From assembly GCA_014529385.2 (NCBI GenBank), contig JABFUD020000315.1, forward strand, positions 1 to 64,000: DNA of 64,000 nucleotides, written 5' to 3'. A model generated the notes under the pieces. That model worked only from the letters and a program-made list of their open reading frames with translations, made no database searches and was not told where the DNA came from. This document shows, piece after piece, positions 35,789 through 48,479 of the stretch (positions are counted from its first letter, which is position 1; each line of letters opens with the position of its first letter). Position numbers and translations under genes: made by a program. This stretch comes from Adiantum capillus-veneris. Lineage: Eukaryota; Streptophyta; Polypodiopsida; Polypodiales; Pteridaceae.

Positions 35789-37395
35789 TAGATGTCAAAC
35801 GAGAGAGCAACTGGTGAGGAGCAGCTAGCTGGCTCTCCTTTTGGTTGGTTCACATCTCAGGTGGGCTCCCACCGAGGCAGGACATCACCTCTAGTGGACC
35901 CGAGTCTTGAGTCAGTGAGAACAAGCAAAGAAATAAAGAATGTTTCTACGTAGTTAACCCTAAACCATGAGTGTCATAGGTTTTTTTTTGTTATTTGCAG
36001 GCATGGCCATCCTACACCTACCCTTCTCAAGTTCCTCCACCTGTCGTAGATCCTAACTTTCAGTGGGCTATCTCTTTACGAGAGCAGTACCTCCATTTGA
36101 TGGAGGATTTGTTTGGCTACTACACTCTGCAGCAGCAGCTTGCGACCTACAACATTTCTCCGTAGACTACACCATGGGGGAGTCAGGGAGGGACTCCTTA
36201 CTTATAGAGCCTTGCACCGACAATACCTCCCTATACTCTCCCTTCCTATCGTCCTACTCCTATTCCATCGCAAGGTCCTACTCCCCTTGCATCGCAAGGT
36301 CCTACTTCCATGGCATCAGAGGGTCCTATACCACTCCACTCGGCTCGTGCTTTGCCAGAACATCGTCGACGGACTTCCTCTGGCAACGCGCGTTGACGCT
36401 TGTCTCATGGCAGCGAGCGCCGTGAGAGACGAAGCGGCAGTGGATCTTGTGATTTTGCATGTTTTGGTAGTGGCGGGGGAATGGAGTCCCCATTTTTAGA
36501 GCATGTCACCCCTGATGCAAAGGACGAGGATACTGACGCACCCATGCCAGACACGCATGGACGCTACTACAGGGTTAAATATGGCAGGGAGGTGGATTTT
36601 GGCACAGGACAGGATAGGGCATTTCTACGCTATCTACAAATTCTTTTACATTCAACGTGTAAGAAATGTTTTATAAATTTTAGAGGCTAACTACTCGATC
36701 ATGCACGATACATTGAGGACGCTCTGCTAGCTAGATTTCCAAACGCCCTCGATCAACGTTTTTCACAACAATGGTTGGAGGGCTACATAAAGACATTTTT
36801 GAAAAACAAGCAGTCTAGTATGCAGTTGTAGCAGCCAACCAGGTCAAAGATCAAGACAGGATTTACCGCGGTGGAAACATGACAGACGCAGAGTGGGAGT
36901 GGGCAATTTAAGAGAAGAGCGATCAAGCTGCAACGGGCTCATCATACAGACAACAACGTGAGGCTCACGCAAGACAAACTCCACGCACTATGGCTAAGGA
37001 GGGAAGGGAGCTTGGAAGGATAAATATGTAATATAAGAGTAATTGAATTATAATGTCGATCGGTGATTCTAAAAATTGTAGTTGATGATTTGGTATTGTT
37101 ATTGCTAAGTTAGGAAAATACCACTCTCTCTTGACCAACTAGAGAGATGGTCAAGTATTGAGAGCGACATTCAGAATTTGATACTTGGCGATGGTTGTTC
37201 GAAAACAACCACATCTCTCACGAGCAATCAGAGGCGGTGGTGGGACCACTACAAGCGGTAAGTTTAAACAAGTAATTTTGTATCAATTGTCTTTAGTTGT
37301 TGATAGTTGTTGAATTTGGTTTGGGTTTATGTAGAGTCAAAGTAATCCAACATACATGCCTCTGGACAACGACGAGATGGAGGAGGCCGATTAGA
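35789..37395 (+). pseudogene. Decayed intron-containing gene, probably transposon-borne (right arm)
   Basis: Exon 1 begins ATG at 35789 (MSNERATGEEQLAG) and likely ends at the GTGAGA donor at 35912. The acceptor TTTGTTATTTGCAG lies at about 36000. The next exon reads in frame to about 36690 (NFQWAISLREQYLHLMEDL, then a Pro/Gln/Ser-rich tract with repeated SQGPT). It is broken by stops near 36165, 36210 and 36393. Further coding-like DNA continues to 36950. A last intron (GTAAGT near 37259 to TTTATGTAG near 37335) joins in phase to an acidic tail, MPLDNDEMEEAD, ending at 37395. The layout (Pro-rich N-terminus, R/K-rich later part, nearby tandem repeats) would suit a plant DNA-transposon accessory protein. 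I cannot assign a family. Confidence 0.5.
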
Positions 37396-37596
37396 TAGAA
37401 AAATGTTTTGTCCAAACTTTCGTAAAGTTCCAATGTGGCACAATGTATATACAACTATTTACTTTTTATTGTAACTTTTTTGAATAGTTGATCTTCTATA
37501 TTTTTAATTGTCAATGTAAAGTAAATTTAATTTCAATTCTTTGGTATTTTTTATACTCTTTCAAAAGACAATTGATGTTTCATTGTTTTATGCAGG

Positions 37597-37664
37597 TCAA
37601 AAATAAAGGTGCTCATTTGGGCCACCCAAAATTGGGTGGCCCAAATGAGCACCTTTATTTTTGA
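37597..37664. repeat. 68-bp hairpin (right arm)
   Basis: Mirror of 1988-2055, with 33-base arms and an AA loop. It lies 200 bases after the end of the decayed gene. Confidence 0.9.
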
Positions 37665-38019
37665 ATTAGCGTGTAGCGGTAATAAGCGTGGTAATAAACA
37701 TTGCAACTAAAGCGGTAATACCTGCGGGTATATTGCCATGACTATTACCGCACTTATTGCTGAGAAACCACTATCGCATACATAGCCGCGATTATTTCCA
37801 CCCCCGCAGATTTTTCTCTCTCCTTTTTCCTTTGTTTTTTTGTGGCAATGTTAGCGGTTATAGACACCTCCTCTTATAGTGTAAGACAGAGAAAATAAGA
37901 TATGATATTTAGTAGGATTGTACACAAGATGGAAATCTGAGATGTGATGGTAATGAATACCTATAGAGATTTAAAGACTAGATTGTAACATCATTATTTC
38001 ATAACACAATAATATTTAA

Positions 38020-38553
38020 TGTTTTTTGGAACCATTAATAAACATAAAAGTCAATGCCATATCACCCTCAAGAAAACAGACAAGCGGAGAGCCCAAATAA
38101 AGTTTTATGTACAGTGCTCACCAAAATTATAGATGAATCAAGAGCAAACTAGGACCAGGAGCTACATTTAGCTCTTTTGGCATATCAGGTAGCATAGAAA
38201 ACAAAACTCGCAACAACAATCTCTATTTGGTGTTTGGGATTAATGTCATATTGCACATAGAATTCTTAGTTCCCACACTAGGAGTAGCCAAAAATTTAGG
38301 ATGGATTGGACATGAACAGTCGGAGATGACTATTTGATTAATGAGGTTAGATGAATTGAAACTCAAGGCTATTGCAACCATCTATACACAAAAACAACAA
38401 ATTAAAGGTTTTCATGATCAACACATAGTAAACGAGGATTTTCAAAAGGAGGACTATGTATTAGCCTATACCTTGAATCATCACTCCAAGAAATTTAAAA
38501 AGCAAGGAAATGGCCCATTTGTGATCAACAACATATCACCTAGTGCAGCCTGA
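38020..38553 (+). pseudogene. Ty3/gypsy integrase remnant (right arm)
   Basis: Mirror of 1103-1640, readable on the plus strand. A frameshifted equivalent of the YHPQxNGQAE box lies near 38050-38090. LTKIIDESRAN...LALLAYQVA near 38110-38190 corresponds to the LxKIVxExxxxWxxxLxxALWAYRT region. The C-terminal piece at 38341-38553 ends GPFVINNISPSAA. Multiple stops occur. The gap from 37905 to 38020 is a dispersed repeat rather than coding sequence. Confidence 0.75.
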
Positions 38554-39149
38554 TGTCTAACTGGATCAATGGTTGCAGCTTAAAGAGATCATTTACCGCT
38601 CACTACTAACATGCTAGGCAAGATTCATCAAGCAAAGAAATGGAAGAAAATTTCTCAAGCCATCCACGACCATGTCCAGGAGGAAGCAAATTTGTTGATT
38701 TTTAAATCGTAAAGAATGGCACAACACAGCTCCAATTCGACAATTAAAAACCCCATCTCCTCCTATCGAGGCAATTTAGACAGGGCCAAATTGTCTTGAT
38801 GGTATGGATATACGGATCAATATATAGCTAACACATGGATCAACAGAAAGAGAACTTGTAGATATGGATGCACATAACGATTCCATGAAGTATTCGACAT
38901 ACCTCACGCTATCAGATGAGATATTTATACCAATGAAGATCGAGCTGAGAGCAACCAACAAAGGCACAATGGTTAGCTTAGGACAAGCTAACATATCAAT
39001 CAACATTGACGCAACCACTGTCCACATCAACTCCACATAATGGACAACAATGATCTCAATGAAGCACTTATCTTAGGAGTCTCGTGGTGGATACAAACGT
39101 ATGAAGCCATTCAAGATTGGCGATATGACACCCTAAAGTTCAATCTGCG

Positions 39150-40383
39150 CACTAGTCCTGTAATTGGACACTTAAGTGTCCTGTTTTCCTTCCAAGTTTT
39201 GGCAATTTATTTGTCAAGCTAGAAAGAAGTTTTTTATACCTTATTTCTACCATAGGTTTTTTATGAGGCAAAGAAAACATTGGATTTTTCTCCATGTCAA
39301 TATACAATCCGTATAGATAGAATTCTGGTAAGTTCTAAGTCATAAATTTTAGTAAAATTTCAAGCTGTTTTGCCAAAAAAATCATAAAACTCTTATATCT
39401 TTTTTTAGAGATAGCCTTTTTTATATTTATAAAAGCCAAGTGTTAGCACTTACTGTTACAAAACCATGGAATGCACTTTAAAGACAAGTTTCCAAGTCAC
39501 ACGCAAGTCATAGACATAATTTCATACTTGAGCACGTGCTAAATAAGAGCATAATTTTGGTCTTCCAAAGGTCCCCTTATGGAATTGGGGTTGTTTTAGT
39601 GTAATTTGACAACTACAAATGACTTTATATGTTGAAACCAAGAAACTACGTATTTTTTGGGCTCCTTAACTCAAATAAATCTCATTGCTTGAACTCTATC
39701 TTTAATATTTTATCATGCAAAAACTCTTGAAAATCTTGAGTCTCTAGAATAACATTAAAACCAAGGTTTTGGACACCCCAGTTGTGTATGTACCACGTAC
39801 TTTGATACAACTAGTTGATCTACATAGAAAGTTAGATATTATTTGCGGTTTCGAATGCTTATGTCTCAAGAATGAAAATATCAAAATTCTCTCTTATGCA
39901 GTTTTGAATATTTTAAATAATCCAATAATTGTTGCATACCAAAGCCCTTCTACTTGCCACCTTGAGTCCTCAATGGAAAGGGTAAGCAATGTATCACTTT
40001 CTAAAACTCTCAAATACATCAAAAACATATTTTTCTTTGTATACAACGATATGAATGAAATGGCTATATCAAACACATAGAACTTTCCATTATTTCATAT
40101 ACTCCCAAGTCAATTTTTTTGAACGTGAAACTTTCAATTATCTATAGCAAAACTGTGAAATGACACCATCAATCATAGTCTTACAAGGGTCAATTTGATG
40201 AGTATAGTTCTTCATCATGGTAGATTCTAAAATGCAAGGTTATATTTTTAAAAGATCCTCTAGTTAACATATCTAAGCATATCAAGAGGGTTTTCTTAAA
40301 TAAACCGTCTAATGCAAGTAGCATTTAATTTAAATTTATAAAAAAAGGACACTTAAGGGTCTTCTTTTGGTACCAAACTAGTG
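39150..40383. mobile_element. CACTAG-terminated element at the outer palindrome edge, apparently chimeric
   Basis: Starts CACTAGTCCTGTAATTGG with the GGACACTTAAGTGTCC palindrome (39166-39181) and ends with the inverted equivalent, GGACACTTAAGGG...ACTAGTG at 40383. The right flank is TTAA (40384-40387), but the left flank is TGCG, so no target duplication matches. The first 450 bases belong to the palindrome arm; the rest has no counterpart in the window. An open frame at 39769-40080 is unrecognised. It looks like two family members joined near 39600. Confidence 0.6.
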
Positions 40384-40387
40384 TTAA

Positions 40388-42157
40388 GGGCACCTCGTAT
40401 GTCACTTCATTGGCACCAACATATCATTTTTGGAATGTGGACCAAGTACAACTAGAATCACAGTCTGCATTGCGGCCTATATAACCTCACAAATCCAAGG
40501 AAAATAAATCAAAAAAGTTTGGATAAAGAAATCAATAATGACAACGAGCCTAAAGCAGATGTGGCTACCCAAGCCACCAAATTCAAAGGAGCCTTCCATC
40601 TCAATCCAGCCACATTCCATAGGAAACGGAATCCTCAATGCGGTTATACTTGGAAAAAGAAATCCACACAGGAGACCAACACTTTATTTAGTTAACCCAA
40701 GTACAAATAGATTTCAGAATCCAAATCAACCAAACCACCACCAATAACCAATAAACCAACTTAGCAATAGAGACCCAAGCAACCAAAACGCAACAACCTT
40801 GGCAATCTGCACAACCAAACTACACGTGGGTACAAAAAGCTATGCCTAGCGAAATGATTACCCACCAAAAGTACTCACAAAACCAACCATCAAAGAATGA
40901 TCATGAGCATGCCATTTACAAAAGCTTTTTTTAAAACAACACAATTTAGATAGAACCTTGCCAATGAAAACCTTTGCACAATTGGTTCATTATCCGCCTA
41001 ATGCACATCATATTGTTACCCAATTCCGTGTCTTCCTTACACATAATAGGGACACATTCCACGGCCTTGCATAGACATGCTGTTTGTGCCCAGGCACATT
41101 GCACAAACCTTCGTCTGGGATGACTCAGGATGGGAAGTGGGGAGTAATAGTAGCTTGAGATGCTTGTTGCAAGATCTAAAGCTGCAAGATGATGAGTGTT
41201 TTGTCACTAAAATGTTTTTTTTTCTTTTAGTAATATTTAACTCTTATTAGGCATACTAATGAGCCATAACAACAAATCTTGACAGACATGATGTCTAGAA
41301 TTAGAGTATATATATAGAGTGTATGGAATAATTTTGGCTAAATTATTGACCAAATAATACTAATTTTTAGTAATTTTCTTATCTTTTTAAACTAATAAGG
41401 ATCAAAAATTAAAAAACAAAGCTAGAAAATGAGGAATGAAGTTTTGAAAACAAACATTTGAATTTGCAAAGCAAGAGCTCAACACTCAACACTCCGCGTA
41501 GGCAGGGAGAAAATAGGAAAAATTGGGAAGGATAGAGATCATTTGCATTCTATCACACACACACACACACAGCTTTTGAGGTAGAGCTATAAGCTACCAG
41601 TTTTTCATCTACTACGGACACTCATAGGCCTCTTACCCCACCAGATTTCATAGGTATGAACCTTAACTAAGCAAGATCAATTGTGAATGGTTCAAAAATC
41701 ATCAAAATATCTGCACAAATCAAATGTAAGATAGGGATTTTGTAAATTTTTAGGGGCCCATCAAGATATCAAATGATATCGAGATTCAAAAACATTTTAC
41801 CAATGAATTCCCCACAAAGGGCAAAATCTTGCCATGCAACCACAGTCCACAAAGAGGATGGAACATGGATCACGATATATCCATGTTCCCCCATTGCCAA
41901 AATCAATCATTTTTTTGGCTGTGAGATCCGCACGCCGCCGCTTAACCATTGTTCTTTGAGAGATTTCAAATGTTGCTTGTGATCCATGTACCCTAAAATT
42001 CAAGATGTGTGCAAAATTGGACCCACAACTAGATAGGACATTGGGGGTAGCACCCTGCAAATTTGAGAGGAAATGTACATAGGACAACCACAAAACCTTG
42101 GTAAAACAAAAAACCAGTTTGCAAATTGAGATTTTAATTTAGAGAGATATTGGTATT
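40388..42157. other. No recognisable gene
   Basis: A 69-residue frame at 40538-40747 and a minus-strand frame at 41797-42093 are not similar to anything I know. A short (CA)n tract lies at 41553-41572. The sequence has an AT-rich intergenic character. Confidence 0.4.
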
Positions 42158-42310
42158 TAGTGGGGTGTACACGAGATGGGAATTTGAGATGTGATGGTAA
42201 TGAATACCCATAGAGATTTAAAGGATGGATTGTAACATCATTATTTCATAACACATCAACATTGTATGTTTTTTTGAGCCATTAAAAAACATAAAAGTGA
42301 ATAAAGTACA
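42158..42310 (+). repeat. Third copy of a dispersed repeat also in the palindrome arms
   Basis: TGAGATGTGATGGTAATGAA, then CATAGAGATTTAAA, GATTGTAACATCATTATTTC and ACATAAAAGTGAAT occur in the same order as at 37905-38060 and, inverted, in the left arm near 1610-1760. Identity is perhaps 85-90%. In the arms this block sits next to the integrase remnant. Here no integrase is adjacent, so the block may be a small mobile unit of its own. Confidence 0.75.
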
Positions 42311-42554
42311 TGTCTTTATTCGATGGTCAAGTACATTATTTATTGTTGGCTTCTTAAAAAGTGGTAGACATGGTTAAAAAATGTGCGAAGGAAGTGAAAA
42401 ATAAGCTACTTCTTCCCATCAAGCATGAAATTCACATGAATGGCCTGGAACATCAATAATCATCAATTAGAAACACTATAAAAATCTCATCAATATTATC
42501 ATTAAAAGGTTTAACAAATATATTGCATCAATGAGGCTTCAAGTAAAGCTTACA

Positions 42555-44028
42555 TCAAGAGGTAAAGGGAACAAAACTCCATTGGCTTCTAGTATTAGAC
42601 GAACTTGTAGCTTCACGTAAGGTAAGAGGATGGTTATAAGCAGCGTTTTGGTACTCATTGTCCGGTGGAAGAAACCAATGTAGTTTGCTATCACTATTTG
42701 CAAGATTTATGGCAAGGTATCTCTGTCCATTACTCAATGATCGATCCTCGGACCAGACAAAGTTGTAATCAAGAGGATCAAACTCTGTTAATATGACCTA
42801 TGTAGGACCAAAAATAAATATTTATAAATATTCATTTGTTGAAATGTGATAAACAATTGGTGGCTCACATATAAAATATTATTCATAATTAAAACTATAG
42901 GTTAGCATGAATAGGAAGTGCAGTGGGCTATGTGATCTCATATGATTATTCAAGAAATAAGAAAATGTAAACCATACCTTATCTCCTGGTTTTGTGGATC
43001 CTTTTAAAGCTTTTCCATTCATCTTACTAATGATAAAGAATGAAGAGTTCGAATCTTCGAGTGGACTCGCAGCAGGCACTTTATACCAAACCTAAGGCCA
43101 TCATCAAGTAATATGTCTAATTATGTGTACAACGGTGGAGTGTGTACATAAAAATATAAAATCATATCTAAAAAATTACTTTCATAATCCCAATGTTTGA
43201 AATGCTCTAGCTATACACCTTAACATGACAACATAATCAGGTTAATTTGACAAAGTTGTCACACGTCATCTTGAGATTAATGAGGCCCATCTAATCAAAT
43301 TTTGAAGAAGAGGTGGAAAAAAAGGTCTGACATGTATAGATCTGTTTCTAGTTTTAATGTTCTATTTAAAATGTCTCTATTTCTTTAAATGGGTGGATAC
43401 TTGAACACATTAGGGTCAAAATATAAATGTGAGGTACACCCTCAATGCTTGCAACAAGTTCAAGATTCACCTAGAGACGCTTCTCAAGATTGCCCCTAGT
43501 CAAAGAATGGTGGCATCAATTGATGCATTATTTTTACTACTATAGAGTTTAGAGTTACTCAAGTTGAGCTCCTCCTCACCTTTGGGACCATAATGAATTT
43601 GTAGGAGAATTTGCTTGGACTATTTTCGTGACATATCAAATACAAATTAATTCGTATGGCTATCCAAAAACCATATGTAGCTAGTTCTATCATTAGATTG
43701 CAGTTTTGGAAGTTGATGGAAGTTTTGTGACAATTTGTAACATATAACATAGCTAGTTTTTTTATTTTTTAAGAGAAAAAGTAAGTGTTTACTTTAGAGG
43801 GTTGATAACATGGAAAGAGGAATGTACTACCTCTTGCACTCCATTTGTGTTTGCTTGATTGACTCCAACTACTCCAAGCTCGTTATTGAAAGAGCCCGCA
43901 CCAGAGGTGAATGTTACGTCCGTATGAGGTGGTTTAGCAACAAGAATCTGGCTAACCCATTGTGATTGGAGAATATAGGCCTTTGGAACTGGAGGCATGA
44001 CATACATTAGTTGATTTGAGTCTTTCAT
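42555..44028 (-). CDS. Euonymus-lectin-like (beta-trefoil) protein, three exons
   Basis: On the minus strand the exons are 44028-43831, 43091-42978 and 42797-42555. All junctions have GT..AG and phase 0 (donors GTAGTA and GTATGG, acceptors CCTTAG and ACATAG), giving 184 residues. The start ATG at 44028 has no in-frame ATG closely upstream. Exon 2 begins VWYKV and contains FFIISKMNGKALKG; exon 3 has VILTEFDP, FVWSED and the trefoil-type SQWSFVPF ending. The order (hydrophobic FxxxNxxxGKALK, then VxLxxFDP, W-S/T-E, GxRxIxxxN) follows the Euonymus-lectin domain, a carbohydrate-binding beta-trefoil fold of nucleocytoplasmic plant lectins often tied to stress responses. No signal peptide is evident. 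Function is inferred from the fold only; it could be a divergent ricin-B-like protein. Confidence 0.65.
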
Positions 44029-44138
44029 AATTTATTATCTGTGAACCCTCTCTATCAAGTGTGTTTAAGGTCCTTGTATATACAGTGGATCGTTCATGAA
44101 AAAACCCAATGGTATCCTTGATACTGATATCCATTATT

Positions 44139-44786
44139 TCAAGCCCAAGTGAGGAAATGAGAGAGACAACGGGGAGAGATCGAGTTACCGAAAGCCTCGA
44201 GGGTCCACGTCCCTGTAGCAGAGGAGGAGGAGGCGTTGAGAATGGCAGCAACACCCTCGCCTGGTTTTGGAGCGGACGCCCCAATGCCAAGCCTCAAGGG
44301 CATCTGAAGAGCCACCGAGAAGATGGTCACGTACTCCGACGAGGAGGAAACTGCGCGCAGTGTCCACGCGGTGGTCAGGGTGGTGTCTTTAGAGCGATCG
44401 TACTCAGTGAAGAGAGACACTACACAATCAATATTACTTCTCATGCCTGATACTAAATCGAGATCATATAAACCAAAAAGCTATACTTCACTACAAAGCA
44501 AGGCGCTCTACTGATCCCAAGCTAGGCGCTCTTCTGTTGGTGAGGGCTCTACTGATCCCAAGCTAGGCTCGTAATGGGAGGTCCAGTTTCATTTCGTGCA
44601 TGATCATATATGATTAGCTGTGAGTGATGTACGTAACAGTAACAGTACATGAGAAGGCGTGGCATCGGCGTCCGCTTGAGAGCCGCCTTAGAGCCGTTGT
44701 TGATGAGGGCAAAACGCTGGATTGCCTGCCTTGTCCTCCGTTAAATCTCCACCAGTCGTCCTTGTACCACACCTGCAACTCGTGCA

Positions 44787-44824
<38 letters not shown>

Positions 44825-44990
44825 GCTGTGAGTGATGTACGTAACAGTAACAGTACATGAGAAGGCGTGGCATCGGCGTCCGCTTGAGAGCCGCCTTAGA
44901 GCCGTTGTTGATGAGGGCAAACGCTGGATTGCCTGCCTTGTCCTCCGTAAATCTCCACCAGTCGTCCTTGTACCACACCTGCAACTCGTG

Positions 44991-45012
<22 letters not shown>
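44139..45012 (-). pseudogene. Broken lectin-like paralogue with a tandemly duplicated exon
   Basis: The exon VWYKDDWWRFTEDKAGNPAF...NNGSKAALKR appears twice on the minus strand, at about 44990-44860 (open) and 44790-44660 (frameshifted by one-base gains). Each copy is followed by the same ATGTACTGTTACTGTTACG intron start and preceded by a CT tract. The repeat period is about 205 bases. Downstream, 44420-44185 encodes SLFTEYDRSKDTTLTTAWTL and ATGTWTLEAFG, which align with exon 3 of the neighbouring gene, followed by a GTAACT donor. GNPAFALINN is a hallmark of Euonymus-lectin domains. The first exon and the final part are not found. It is probably a duplicated, dying relative of the adjacent gene. 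Confidence 0.6.
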
Positions 45013-45037
<25 letters not shown>

Positions 45038-45590
45038 ATGAACACACACATTTCACACACTCCTTCATTTATACCTGAAATGGGTTATCACTGTCTTCCG
45101 CTTCCAGGATGCGGAACAGTGTCGAATGGTGTGATTCTAGGGCGATATTGTGTGTGTGTGTGTGGTGTGTATGGTGTGTGTGTGGTGAGAGAGAGAGAGA
45201 GAGAGCTCTTATAAGTTATGCCTTCTAACAGCAGAAACTCGGATATGCTGGCTGAAGCTGGGCCTGTAAGGCTACTTATACATACAAGGAAAAGTGCGCG
45301 ACTTGGGATGATGGAAGTTACTGAGCAGTGAATTCCAGCTCACTGCATTATAACTTCTAAGGATAAGAACATGTGCGCGGGTACTAGTGTGTCATCATCG
45401 ATTCCTCACGGGCCTTGTCAGTCAATATAGCAGGTGATGTGGCCCTTCTCTCACGAACGGCCGCGTGGCGCCCCGTCATATGACTTTCAAAAGTTGTCAC
45501 ATGGAGTACGTATAACTTTCAAAATTGTCCTTTGAGTCATATTGTCACATGGGCCAATTCCATTTAGCAGTGCATGGAGAGAACAGCAAA
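45013..45590. other. Intergenic with microsatellites
   Basis: (GT)n and (GA)n tracts lie at 45148-45206. No gene is evident; a frame starting at 45525 leads into the PPR pseudogene. Confidence 0.5.
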
Positions 45591-46330
45591 CATATGATCA
45601 ACAATCTACGTGGCAGGGCCAGGGAGCGCATCTCTCCAAATGCAATCACCTATGCTTGCTTCTCGAAGGCACGTGGCAACTTGCAAGACGCTGAGATGGG
45701 CAAAAGAGCTCATGATGATATTGTTAGTTAGGGGCTGTTGAAAAAAACATTATGCTTGGCATTGCCTCCGTCGACACGTATGCCAAATGTGGCAACGCCA
45801 CTGGGAAGCGAAACTAGGGCATCGCTCCATATGCAATTACGTATGCGTTCCTCTTGAAGGCATGTGGCGCTACGCAAGACATTGATATGGGTAAACAAAT
45901 TTACGATGATATTGTTAGTCAAGGGTTGCACAAAAGAGAATTTGTGCTTGGCATTGTCTTGGTCGACAAGTATGCCAAATATGGTGTACTTCAAAAAGCA
46001 CAGAAAGTGCTTGTGGAGCTTCTTGTATAGAATGTTGACTCTTGAAACACACTAATTGCAGGATATGTAGAACACAGATAGGGCGAGGAAGATGCGATGT
46101 ACTTCAAAAAACACAAGGAGTTGACTATCCGGAATGTTAACTCTCAGAATGCACTCATTGTGGGATATGCCAAACATGCGCAGGGCCAGGAAGCTCTGGA
46201 CTGTTCTTAGTTGATGCAAAGCAAGAACATCTCTCCAAATCCAAGCATAGCATCTATGCTTGCGTCTTGAAGGCATGTCGCAATTTGGAAGATGCTATGA
46301 TGGGCAAAGAACTCATCGTGATATACTATT
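45591..46330 (+). pseudogene. Pentatricopeptide repeat (PPR) protein pseudogene
   Basis: Successive degenerate 31-36-residue repeats are readable across frames: SPNAITYACFSKARGNLQDA (about 45633), EMGKRAHDDIVS, PYAITYAFLLKACGATQDID (about 45830), KQIYDDIVSQGL, LVDKYAKYG, KAQKVLVELLV, ALIVGYAKHAQGQEALD (about 46150) and ISPNPSIA. This is the PLS-type arrangement (ITYAxxLKACG; GKQIHxxI; LVDMYAKCG; WNALIAGYAQxGxGEEAL) of plant organelle RNA-processing and editing factors. Stops and frameshifts (near 45731, 45815, 46028 and 46209) break it. It covers roughly two and a half repeat triplets, with no start, transit peptide or DYW domain. It is a fragment of a larger gene or a processed piece. Confidence 0.8.
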
Positions 46331-46800
46331 TGATGAAAAAAAATCCTCATTAGTATTTTACTATAGCTTGAGAAAATAAATTGTCACAACAAGGCCAACC
46401 AAGCTTGTCAATGAGATTGTAGCTAGCAGATGATGGCCAGATGCAATAAAAAACAAAGTTGAGGGCATGTGGATTACCTTTAAATTCAGAGAGAAGCTTC
46501 TTAAAAAGGCGATTGCTTATGTGATTACTTGGTTGGCCTAAGGCCTTTTTATCAAATGAGCCACCAACCTCCTCCGCATTTTTGAGTTCTCTGACGTCAG
46601 ATCAGGTTCATCATATATATCCTACAATCAATCGAACATTGGAAAATTTGCACAACTTTTCAATCCCAATTGCATGCATGTTTCTCAATATCGGTGCTAA
46701 TATAAGGCTTCTCAAAATGTCAATTCAAGGGCATAAGAAGTACCAGTCTTTGCTTCTCTTCGGTTGAGGTCTAGGCCATCATCTTCGGCACTGAGAAATT
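46331..46800. other. No recognisable gene
   Basis: AT-rich intergenic sequence; open frames here are short and unrecognised. Confidence 0.4.

Positions 46801-48479
<1,679 letters not shown>

Larger units (their letters stand above)
21641..39610 (-). repeat. Right arm of giant palindrome
   Basis: Inverted copy of the left arm. Its inner edge is the TTACC complement of the leader sequence ending at 18134. Its outer edge is near 39600, where near-identity to the left edge of the window falls to a patchy match of perhaps 70-75% over the last 60 bases that can be compared. Some frames are better preserved here: the 176-residue reading frame at 31000-31530 is continuous here but frameshifted at 8530 on the left. 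The arms have therefore been accumulating separate mutations, or represent slightly different templates. Confidence 0.95.

Noticed and set aside
1-39610. Single giant DNA transposon (Maverick/Polinton-like) with 18-kb terminal inverted repeats
   Set aside because: No polymerase B, capsid, ATPase or retroviral-type integrase set. The arms are nested unrelated elements, and the centre is one half of a gypsy element.
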